Positions 8,375-17,569 of a DNA stretch of 64,000 bases are shown here, piece by piece. The number at the start of each line of letters is the position of its first letter. Positions within the stretch are counted from its first letter, which is position 1. Source of the DNA: Pseudoxanthomonas daejeonensis (lineage in GTDB: Bacteria > Pseudomonadota > Gammaproteobacteria > Xanthomonadales > Xanthomonadaceae); NCBI RefSeq assembly GCF_010093205.1, contig NZ_PDWN01000006.1:62001-126000 (forward strand). The letters run 5' to 3'. Below the pieces are notes generated by a model. It saw only the letters and a program-made list of their open reading frames with translations. It searched no databases and was not told the DNA's origin. The position numbers and the translations under genes are program-made.

Positions 8375-8401
8375 GAAAAGTGAACCTGTCCCCGTTTTCC
8401 C
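8375..8401 (+). repeat. Copy of short dispersed motif (GTGAACCTG-CCCCGTTTTCC)
   Basis: The segment reads GAAAAGTGAACCTGTCCCC then GTTTTCCC. Related copies occur at 11081, 11742 (inverted) and 11829, and the half GACCCCGTTTTCCCGG at 9042-9057. It sits 35 bases before the HEPN start codon. Similar tracts flank RAYT-type transposase genes in other genomes, to my recollection; none is present here. Confidence 0.6.
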
Positions 8402-8436
8402 AGGCTGGTGCCACAATCGGCTGAAAGGGGGAGCCA

Positions 8437-8982
8437 ATGCCATCTAAAGCCAGCCTGACCTTCGACCACGCCATCCAGGATGCAGTCGATCTGGTCAACC
8501 ACTTCGACAAGCTCAATACCCAGCCTCCGCCGCCCGAGAATGAAGTCCTCAAACGGGCCAGCTTGGTCATGGCGCTGGCGGCGCTCGAGACCTACTTCGA
8601 GGACCGGCTGGTCGAGGCCGTGGAGACCGTGGCCGGCACCGGGAATGGCCAGTTGGCCCAGTTCATGCGCGACAGTCTGTCCAATGACCTGAAATACTTC
8701 CACACGCCCAGCACCGACCGGGTCCGCCCACTGTTCCAGAAGTACTTGGGCGTCGACATCACCGAAAGCTGGAAGTGGAACATGATGGAACCGGCAGCCG
8801 CCCGCACCGAGCTGAACGCTCTGGCCAAGAAGAGGGGCGATATCGCCCATCGCTCATGGCGGCCGGCGAGCGGCACGCCCACGAAGCACGCCGTATCCCG
8901 CGACGACCTCCGTCGCCATATCCACTTCATCCGACAGGTGGTTCTCTCGACGGATGCAGTGTTGGCCGGCTCTGTTCCATAG
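8437..8982 (+). CDS. HEPN-domain protein (RiboL-PSP-HEPN-like)
   Basis: A 181-residue, mostly helical, soluble protein resembling the RiboL-PSP-HEPN group. It shows the ETYFEDRLVE helix and a KKRGDIAHRS segment with R133-x4-H138, the R-x(4-6)-H signature of HEPN ribonuclease centres. A GGGGGAGCC site precedes the ATG. HEPN proteins often act as RNase toxins or effectors in toxin-antitoxin and antiphage systems. No partner antitoxin, nucleotidyltransferase or second defence gene sits beside it, so the role is open. It lies between a 63-bp repeat array and a lipoprotein gene, bracketed by copies of a short dispersed motif, which suggests an acquired cassette. Confidence 0.8.
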   Translation: MPSKASLTFDHAIQDAVDLVNHFDKLNTQPPPPENEVLKRASLVMALAALETYFEDRLVEAVETVAGTGNGQLAQFMRDSLSNDLKYFHTPSTDRVRPLFQKYLGVDITESWKWNMMEPAAARTELNALAKKRGDIAHRSWRPASGTPTKHAVSRDDLRRHIHFIRQVVLSTDAVLAGSVP

Positions 8983-9074
8983 ATCTACTGCTGTTGCTCA
9001 TGCCTGAAGTGAATGCCGCAGGATGCCGTCGATAGCGGATCGACCCCGTTTTCCCGGATATCCGGAGGTGGCTG

Positions 9075-9569
9075 ATGCACACAATCAAGGGGGCTTACCT
9101 TGTCCTCGCCGTGGGAATAACGGCGTCGTGTACGAACTCCAAATCATTGGCGGAATCGTCGTCGGCCGCTGACAACCAAGCAGCGGCCCTCGTCGACTCC
9201 CTGGCACATGGTGAATTGGCAGATGCGCCCAGAAAGCTGCTTGCTGCTTATCCAGGTCAGCTCCACCCGCCCGCGGGTCCGGACGGCCGGGACTGGACAT
9301 CCACGCCGGAGCCTTGGGGCGGCGGCCAGGTCTCTGTGAGGGTCCGGAAGAATGCCGCGGGCGAGCCTGTTCTCGTGGACATGACACTGGACTTGAAGCG
9401 GTGCGTCGATGTCAGGCAGCTCGGTGCCGACGGCAGTCTTTACTTTGCGAATGATCCAGGCGTGAGAGGCTTCCGATTTGCCAAATGGAACGAGAGCCAG
9501 CGGATAACAATCATGGGTGCCCCCGAAACAGCTTGCCTCGAACGGATCGTCGCGCTCGATAGGTCCTGA
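9075..9569 (+). CDS. Hypothetical lipoprotein
   Basis: A 164-residue protein with a GGAGGTG ribosome-binding site, a short signal sequence and an I-T-A-S-C lipobox at residues 15-19, hence a predicted periplasmic-facing lipoprotein. The mature part holds two further cysteines, in LKRCVDVRQL and in ETACLERIVAL. The neighbouring convergent lipoprotein (9633-10142) has the same arrangement (GDCIDLDRL and SPACLGSIQL) at similar spacing, suggesting distant homology and a conserved disulfide. Family not recognised. The GC content is slightly below that of the surrounding housekeeping genes. Confidence 0.82.
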   Translation: MHTIKGAYLVLAVGITASCTNSKSLAESSSAADNQAAALVDSLAHGELADAPRKLLAAYPGQLHPPAGPDGRDWTSTPEPWGGGQVSVRVRKNAAGEPVLVDMTLDLKRCVDVRQLGADGSLYFANDPGVRGFRFAKWNESQRITIMGAPETACLERIVALDRS

Positions 9570-9632
9570 CCTGGCCTGTCACCCGGAAACGTGCACTCTG
9601 CCGCCGGTTGCCTTCCCAGTTCTCCCGCCCGC

Positions 9633-10142
9633 TCAATCGTTCCTCTTCAATTGAATGGAACCAAGGCAGGCCGGACTCTGAGGACGCGATATAAAAGTCA
9701 CCGAAGCCTGCGACAGGAAAACGTAAGAGAAATCCTGATCTGAGTCGTGGAAGGGACGCCCTCTGCCGGCTCCGGTCTCCGCCTTCAATCGATCGAGATC
9801 GATGCAGTCACCCGGAGCCGCGAGTAGGGCTATGGCGCGCGGTATGCCATTACGAAACGAGACGATCTGGACACTTTCGATCTCACCATGGTTTTTCAGG
9901 ATGAAGCCCGGAGAGCTCTGCTCGGCAGTCGACCCGCTGAAGGGAGCCTTCGCGCCCAGATACTCGGCAAGTGCGCCAAAGGATTCGGGATCGTCCGCTT
10001 TAACGAGAATCTCGGCCAGGGAGAGGCTGCGATTCGATGGACCCGATCCGCGCTTCGCATGCGAAGTGCACCCTGAGAGGACGACCGCAACCAGTGCCGC
10101 GGTCAAGAACGGACGCATTCGCTCTGAGAACATCTTGTCCAT
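9633..10142 (-). CDS. Hypothetical lipoprotein, distant paralogue of the convergent neighbour
   Basis: The start is set at the ATG at 10142, with GAGG eight bases upstream, giving 169 residues. A basic N-terminus, hydrophobic helix and V-L-S-G-C lipobox mark a lipoprotein. The C-terminal half carries GDCIDLDRL and a final VTFISR...SPACLGSIQL, matching in order and spacing the cysteine segments of the lipoprotein at 9075-9569, toward which it converges. Function unknown. It is 44 bases downstream of the methyltransferase on the same strand and may share its transcript. Confidence 0.8.
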   Translation of the reverse strand: MDKMFSERMRPFLTAALVAVVLSGCTSHAKRGSGPSNRSLSLAEILVKADDPESFGALAEYLGAKAPFSGSTAEQSSPGFILKNHGEIESVQIVSFRNGIPRAIALLAAPGDCIDLDRLKAETGAGRGRPFHDSDQDFSYVFLSQASVTFISRPQSPACLGSIQLKRND

Positions 10143-10186
10143 CAAGGAGGCCTCTCTGGGTAGTGGCCGGAACAGTGGCACGTAGT

Positions 10187-10915
10187 TCACTCAATCGGAG
10201 AGTGGACCGAGCCCGGCGCCTGCGCCACCTGCGAGACCCACGCATGGATCAGCCCGGCCTGGAAGAACCGGACCGGGAGGGCGAAGCCGCCGGCGCGCAG
10301 GATCGCTTCCACGCGTTCCGGCGGGAGCACGCCGACGTCGTGCGCGTAGGCGTGGCGCATGCGCGCCAGCGCCTCGGCGGGCACGTCGGCGCCGGCCATC
10401 ATCGCCATCCATCCCTGCAGCAGCACCGCGTACTCGGGCGAGGCCGTGTCGGCGGACAGGTCCGAGCTGGCCAGGCGCCCGCCCGGCCGCAGGCGCGAGG
10501 CGATGCCGCGGAAGAAGGCCGCGCGCGCGTCCACGTCCACGATGAACTGCGACACCAGGAAACAGGTGGCGGCATCGAACCCCGCCTCGGCCGGCAGGTC
10601 CTCGACATAGCCCTCGTGGAAGCGGCAGCGCGCGGCAAAGCCCTCGGCCTGGGCACGCTGCCGGCTCACTTCCAGCATCGCCCCGGAGGGATCGAGCGCG
10701 GTGAAGCGCCAGCCGGGAAATCGTCGCGCCAGGTGCGCCATCTCCAAGCCGGTGCCCACGCCCACGCACAGCACGTGCGCCTGCTCGGGCAGGCCGGCGA
10801 ACAGCGGCTCCAGCAGCAGTTGCAGGCACTGCCGTATCGGCGCGGTCTTCTCCCACTGCCGGTCGTAGCCGGCGGCCTGCTGGTCGAACAGCGACTTCAG
10901 ATCATCGGGGTGCAT
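10187..10915 (-). CDS. Class I SAM-dependent methyltransferase
   Basis: A 242-residue protein with a Rossmann-type methyltransferase fold. The SAM-binding motif I is VLCVGVGTGLEMAHLA near residue 50, followed by an acidic motif II (FTALDPSGAML) and a GYVEDLPAE segment at the motif III position. The helical N-terminus (FDQQAAGYDRQWEKTAP) is typical of UbiE/Trm112-like small-molecule methyltransferases. The acceptor substrate is unknown. The ribosome-binding site is weak. It probably leads a two-gene unit with the downstream lipoprotein. Confidence 0.88.
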   Translation of the reverse strand: MHPDDLKSLFDQQAAGYDRQWEKTAPIRQCLQLLLEPLFAGLPEQAHVLCVGVGTGLEMAHLARRFPGWRFTALDPSGAMLEVSRQRAQAEGFAARCRFHEGYVEDLPAEAGFDAATCFLVSQFIVDVDARAAFFRGIASRLRPGGRLASSDLSADTASPEYAVLLQGWMAMMAGADVPAEALARMRHAYAHDVGVLPPERVEAILRAGGFALPVRFFQAGLIHAWVSQVAQAPGSVHSPIE

Positions 10916-11227
10916 GGGGGTCCATCAGGGGAAGGCGCGGTGGCCACTGTATCGGCCAGCCGACGCCTGTGTCGGGCTGGGCGGCGATGGCCGACGGTGT
11001 CAGAACAAGGGACACCCAGGCAGCTCGTCACGAGCGGCGGTCGTCACAAGCCACCGCGAAGAAAGTCAGCCCGGGCGAGGAAGTGCACTCTGACCCCTTT
11101 ATTCCTCTGTAGGAAAAGCCTTACGCAGATTAGGGCGACCTGATAGCTTGATGCGGACCCTACAAGTCCCAGCAGCCAATGGATTCTGCCCCACTTCAAG
11201 CGCACGAATCAGAACGCGGGGTCAGTG
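10916..11227. other. Intergenic region with a dispersed-motif copy
   Basis: This 312-base gap contains no supported gene. It includes one clear copy of the short dispersed motif at 11081-11105 and a degenerate inverted trace (CGGGGTCAGTGTCAG) near 11216-11230, which runs into the 3' end of the neighbouring gene. The composition shifts from GC-rich to AT-richer at about 11100, marking the left edge of a lower-GC stretch. Confidence 0.5.
11081..11105 (+). repeat. Copy of short dispersed motif (AAGTGCACTCTGACCCC)
   Basis: The sequence AAGTGCACTCTGACCCC followed by TTTATTCC matches the dispersed family seen at 8375 and 11829 in length, order of blocks and orientation. It lies in the gap between the methyltransferase gene and the low-GC membrane-protein gene. 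Confidence 0.6.
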
Positions 11228-11665
11228 TCAGTCGACGTAACTAGAGTTGCCGCATCGGGGTGTGCCCCAAACACCGTTGTTGTCGCAATAGCCGTCGTCT
11301 GGGGCCGAGCATAGCGTGCACCAGAGAACAAATAGGGCTATGCCAAGGACAATCCGCCCCGCCTCTTTTAGACGTTCTCTTGGTGTCACCAAAGGCTTGA
11401 TCACCGAGTGAATGTGCTTTCGTTCAATTTGAAGAAATCCTCCCTGGAGTGTCCGCCCGAAGAGGTCGTGTGTAGAAGTATGTGGGTATTTAAATGCTTC
11501 CAGAATAATGACGCTAACCTTCGGTCCTTCAATCGATTCAATGCGGCATTTAAACGTGTATCCAACGGAGGAGGTAGTTAGCAAAAGCACAACTACGCCT
11601 GGGGCGATATACGATATATTTTCAGGTTCCGAGCTTGCTTCTTGTAAGAATTCTAAGCAGTCCAT
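11228..11665 (-). CDS. Hypothetical membrane protein, low GC
   Basis: A 145-residue protein if the ATG at 11665 is used; AGGTGACAG lies just upstream. A longer frame from 11803 reads through two copies of the dispersed motif, translating as repeated LTQV segments, and is less credible. The N-terminal 90 residues look like a beta-rich soluble domain (VGYTFKCRIESI, VSVIILEAF). One membrane helix (IVLGIALFVLWCTLC) near residue 113 is followed by a Cys-containing tail. Base and codon use are AT-richer than in the surrounding core genes, consistent with recent acquisition. Family not recognised. Confidence 0.62.
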   Translation of the reverse strand: MDCLEFLQEASSEPENISYIAPGVVVLLLTTSSVGYTFKCRIESIEGPKVSVIILEAFKYPHTSTHDLFGRTLQGGFLQIERKHIHSVIKPLVTPRERLKEAGRIVLGIALFVLWCTLCSAPDDGYCDNNGVWGTPRCGNSSYVD

Positions 11666-11741
11666 ATCACCTGTCACCTGAGTCAAGTTGCGCCGCAAAG
11701 AAGTATTGGCGTGAATGGAGGTAATTGGTCTGTGACGGCGT

Positions 11742-11767
11742 ACCTGGGTCAGGTTCACTTCCTGCCG
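11742..11767 (-). repeat. Inverted copy of short dispersed motif
   Basis: On the minus strand it reads CGGCAGGAAGTGAACCTGAC then CCAGGT. A weaker copy with the core CTGAGTCAAGTTGCG lies about 60 bases away at 11687-11703, so the region upstream of the low-GC membrane-protein gene carries a diverged direct duplication. Confidence 0.6.
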
Positions 11768-11828
11768 AAGTGAGTGGCGACGACTGGCGGTTGCGGCGTG
11801 CATCGACCGCCAGGCGCGACGCCATCAA

Positions 11829-11857
11829 CCGGGAAGTGGACCTGACCCCGCTTTCGG
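11829..11857 (+). repeat. Copy of short dispersed motif (AAGTGGACCTGACCCCG)
   Basis: The segment CCGGGAAGTGGACCTGACCC then CGCTTTCGG matches the dispersed family and faces the copy at 11742 head-to-head about 60 bases apart, with the intervening bases between the membrane-protein and Cys-rich genes. Confidence 0.6.
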
Positions 11858-11990
11858 TCAGTAGGAATTGAACTCCAGAATGGAGCGCTACTCAAACCGG
11901 GGGGCGTCGGTGTCACCGGTAGAGTTCGAAAAGTGCTATGCGCAGAGCGGCAACTGATTGTCTATGAAACTCTGGCCGGTCCAGAGTCAA

Positions 11991-12233
11991 CTAACTTCTA
12001 GGCAACCAACCCCTCTCGTTGCGATCAGGTGTCGATATGCCTTTCTCACTGAGAATTCTAAGAATGGCGGTCTCGTGGTGAGGCGACCACCCGTCCCAGT
12101 TACTCTCCCAACAAGTGTTGCAACACATGGCGCCTCCATACATGTGCAGCTTGTGCGCCTCATATCTACCTTTTCCGTAATGGCAAGACGCCCCACAGAC
12201 ATCGCACGCTATCGTGCAAGGATCAGATCTCAT
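11991..12233 (-). CDS. Cys-rich zinc-ribbon-like mini-protein
   Basis: An 80-residue protein with a good ribosome-binding site (AGAGGAATTC before the ATG). It has cysteine clusters CTIACDVCGASC and MCCNTCW, consistent with a metal-binding finger, then a conserved-looking tail NWDGWSPHHE...ILSEKG...RNERGWLPR. I recall similar small proteins annotated as hypothetical but no assigned function; nucleic-acid binding is only a guess. The frame is AT-richer than the core genes. A 7-bp hairpin (ACTCTGG/CCAGAGT, 11969-11987) follows its stop codon and may terminate transcription. The opposite-strand frame here lacks a start signal. Confidence 0.7.
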   Translation of the reverse strand: MRSDPCTIACDVCGASCHYGKGRYEAHKLHMYGGAMCCNTCWESNWDGWSPHHETAILRILSEKGISTPDRNERGWLPRS

Positions 12234-12425
12234 GAATTCCTCTCCGAATGCTTGCGCACTGAATCACCACACGGGCTGTTGCGCAGAGTATGCCTTCCTG
12301 GCGAAGCCGGTAGAGCAAAAAATCCCATTGGGACTAATGATTGACTGTCAGACCTAATCGCACGCGCAACCAACGAGCTTAGTAGCGCGGATCATTTCTG
12401 AATAGCTTGGAAGGCTGATTTCACT

Positions 12426-12457
12426 TAAAAAGTAGGCGGCCATGAGGCCGCCTTTTC
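12426..12457. terminator. Bidirectional rho-independent terminator downstream of aceE
   Basis: A perfect 7-bp stem GGCGGCC (12435-12441) and GGCCGCC (12446-12452) with loop ATGA. T-runs flank it in both directions: TTTT after it on the plus strand, and TACTTTTT on the minus strand. It lies about 25 bases past the aceE stop codon. Confidence 0.85.
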
Positions 12458-12477
12458 TGTTCCAGCTTCGTCCGAAT

Positions 12478-15168
<2,691 letters not shown>

Positions 15169-15428
15169 ATCACTCCGTTCGCCGCGCGCAGGGGTCGCGG
15201 CCTACTTGATCTCGTGGACCACGGAGTTTAGCGCACCGGCCCTGTTTTCCGCCTCGCTACGGGTGCGTATTGCGCCCGTTTCGCCGATGGTTGCGCGTGC
15301 AATCGATACTTGTCCGGGACAGTCCCAGGACACCCGGGCGACACCGCGCGACAGGACGCGGCCGCGCGTGAGGGCCGTCCCCACAACGCTTCTGCTTATG
15401 ATCGGGCGACCCCCCTGCCCGGACGCCC

Positions 15429-17453
15429 ATGTCCGCCTCCTTGAACGGCCGTCCCGATGCCCATGCACCTGCCGGCCCGCCTGCGGGAGAACGGGCGGCG
15501 GGAGCGCAGGCGCCGGAGCCGGTCGCGCGGGTCCGCTGGCGCGACAGCCTGCGCACGCGGATGGTGCTGTGGTCCAGCGTGCTCAACGCCGGGCTGCTGC
15601 TGGTCACCGCCCTGGCCTTCTATGCCGGCGCCCGCGCCCTGATCGTGCAGAACGCCCGCGCCGAGGCCGACAGCCTGGCCCGGCAGACCGTGCGCAGCCT
15701 GGAAGCGACCCTGGAATCGGTCCAGGTCAGCGGCCGCACCCTGGCCGCCAGCGCCACCGGCGTGGGCGCGCAACCGGCCAACCTGCGCTCGTTGCTGGTC
15801 GCCAGCCTGGCCGGCGACCCGGACATCACCGGGGCGATGGTGATCGTCGAGCCGCAGGCGATGCCGGGCGATGCGGACGGCTTCACCTGGTACATCCGCC
15901 GCGACGGCGACACGCTGGTCGAACAGTCGGTCGCCGACCTGGGCTATGACTACCGGACCATGCCCTGGTACGTGCGCACCGTGGCCTCGGCGCGCCCGTG
16001 GTGGGACGAGCCCTATGCCAACGCCGCGACCGGTGGCGAGTACTTCGCCACCTACAACCTGCCTTTGCGCCGGCCGGGCGACCCGCCCAACGCACCGGCG
16101 GTGGGCATGGTCAGCCTGGACGTGCCGATGGAGCGACTGGCGCACCTGCTGGCCGGGTCCAGCGGCGCCGGCCTGCAGTCGATGCTGTTCTCGCCTGAAG
16201 GCCTGGCGGTGGTGCACCCGGATGCGGACACGCAGATGCGGCGCAGCGCGGCCGAACTGGCGGCGATGCCCGGGCGCGAAGACCTGGCACCGCTGGTGCA
16301 GGCGATCGCCACGCACACGCCGGCCACGCTCGACCACCGCGGCCTGGACGGCGACGCGCGTCGCACCGTGGTGCTGCCGGTGGCCGACAGTGGCTGGAGC
16401 TACGCCCTGGGCGTGTCCGAGCGCTACTTCCTGCACCGGCTGGACCGGATCGCGCTGGCGGTGGCGCTGGCCGGGCTGCTCACCCTGTTGCTGGCGCTGT
16501 GGCTGGCGCGGCGCTACAGCCACGCGCTGGCGGTGCCGATCGAACAGCTCACCGACAGCGCGCACCACTTCAGCCAGGGCGACTTCGACTACCCGCTGCC
16601 GCACGTGCAGCGCGACGACGAGGTCGGGGTGATGGCGCGCGCGTTCGACGCGGCGCGCGGTTCGATCAAGGGCCAGCTGCACGAGATCGGGCAGATGGCC
16701 AGCGCCCGGCAGAAGCTCGAAAGCGAGCTGTCGATCGCGCGCGACATCCAGCAGTCGATGCTGCCGGCCGGTCGCGCGTTCGACACCGCGCACATGCACG
16801 TGGAAGCGCACGCGTTGCTGGAACCGGCCAGCGAGGTGGGCGGCGACTTCTACCAGTTCTCCGAGCTGGAACCGGGCGTGCTGTGGTTCGCGATCGGCGA
16901 CGTGTCCGACAAGGGCATCCCGGCGGCGCTGTTCATGGCGCGCACGTTGACCGTGCTCGAACAGCAGGCGCGCCGGCATGGGTCGCCGGAGAAGATCCTC
17001 GCCGCCGCCTCGGTGCGGCTGGCCGAGAACAACGAGACCTGCATGTTCGCCACCGTGCTGTGCGGGCGGCTGGACGTGGCCAGCGGCCGCTTCCGCCTGG
17101 CCAGCGCCGGGCACGAGCCGCCGCTGCTGCTGCACGCCGATGGCCGCAGCGAACTGCTCTCGCTGGAGGGCGGCGGGCCGCTGGGCTTCGAGCCGGGCGA
17201 TGACTTCCCCTTGTACGAAGGCGTGCTCGCCGCCGGCAGCACCCTGGTCGGCTACACCGACGGGGTGACCGAGGCGTTCGACGCGCAGGACCGGGCCTAT
17301 GGCACCGAGCGCCTGCTGGCTGCGCTGGTGCGGGGCGACAGCGCCGAAGCCGCCTGCCAGCGCCTGCTCGACGACGTGCGCCGCTTCGCCGGCGATGCGC
17401 CGCAGTCGGACGACATCACCATCCTGGCGATCAGCCGCCAGCGCGAGGACTGA
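15429..17453 (+). CDS. Membrane sensor SpoIIE/PP2C-type phosphatase
   Basis: A 674-residue RsbU-like phosphatase. A first membrane helix near residues 46-70 is followed by a periplasmic Cache-like sensor (about 75-330, with the typical YDYRTMPWY and WWDEPYANAATGGEYFATY). A second helix lies near 342-362, then HAMP, a coiled linker (ARQKLESELSIARDIQQSML) and a C-terminal PP2C domain. Metal-binding motifs EVGGDFYQF, GDVSDKGIPAALFMA and YTDGVTEAFD, and the final DDITILAI, are all present. It should dephosphorylate a STAS anti-sigma antagonist in response to an extracellular ligand. The next gene is a paralogue, then a STAS gene, giving a partner-switching module. Confidence 0.92.
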   Translation: MSASLNGRPDAHAPAGPPAGERAAGAQAPEPVARVRWRDSLRTRMVLWSSVLNAGLLLVTALAFYAGARALIVQNARAEADSLARQTVRSLEATLESVQVSGRTLAASATGVGAQPANLRSLLVASLAGDPDITGAMVIVEPQAMPGDADGFTWYIRRDGDTLVEQSVADLGYDYRTMPWYVRTVASARPWWDEPYANAATGGEYFATYNLPLRRPGDPPNAPAVGMVSLDVPMERLAHLLAGSSGAGLQSMLFSPEGLAVVHPDADTQMRRSAAELAAMPGREDLAPLVQAIATHTPATLDHRGLDGDARRTVVLPVADSGWSYALGVSERYFLHRLDRIALAVALAGLLTLLLALWLARRYSHALAVPIEQLTDSAHHFSQGDFDYPLPHVQRDDEVGVMARAFDAARGSIKGQLHEIGQMASARQKLESELSIARDIQQSMLPAGRAFDTAHMHVEAHALLEPASEVGGDFYQFSELEPGVLWFAIGDVSDKGIPAALFMARTLTVLEQQARRHGSPEKILAAASVRLAENNETCMFATVLCGRLDVASGRFRLASAGHEPPLLLHADGRSELLSLEGGGPLGFEPGDDFPLYEGVLAAGSTLVGYTDGVTEAFDAQDRAYGTERLLAALVRGDSAEAACQRLLDDVRRFAGDAPQSDDITILAISRQRED

Positions 17454-17490
17454 GCTGCGACGTCCGGGCTGCGACGTCCGGGCTGCGACG
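17454..17490. repeat. 14-bp tandem repeat, about 2.6 copies
   Basis: GCTGCGACGTCCGG occurs at 17454-17467 and 17468-17481, then a partial GCTGCGACG. It fills the short gap between the two phosphatase genes, starting immediately after the first stop codon. Probably replication slippage; no function evident. Confidence 0.8.
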
Positions 17491-17569
17491 GGATGCACGC
17501 CGCGGCGGGTGCGGGCCGGGCTTATGATGCGGCGGTCCGCCCCGGGAAGGCGGCAGGGGCACGGGGACC

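Noticed and set aside
7776-8447. Open frames through the 63-bp repeat array on both strands, including one with repeated CPAPELFA-type segments
   Set aside because: Five frames stay open simply because the unit is 63 bases; none has a good ribosome-binding site, and no single frame is favoured.
11958-12344. A 128-codon plus-strand frame
   Set aside because: It overlaps the Cys-rich minus-strand gene, which has a clear ribosome-binding site and constrained-looking cysteine clusters, while this frame has neither.
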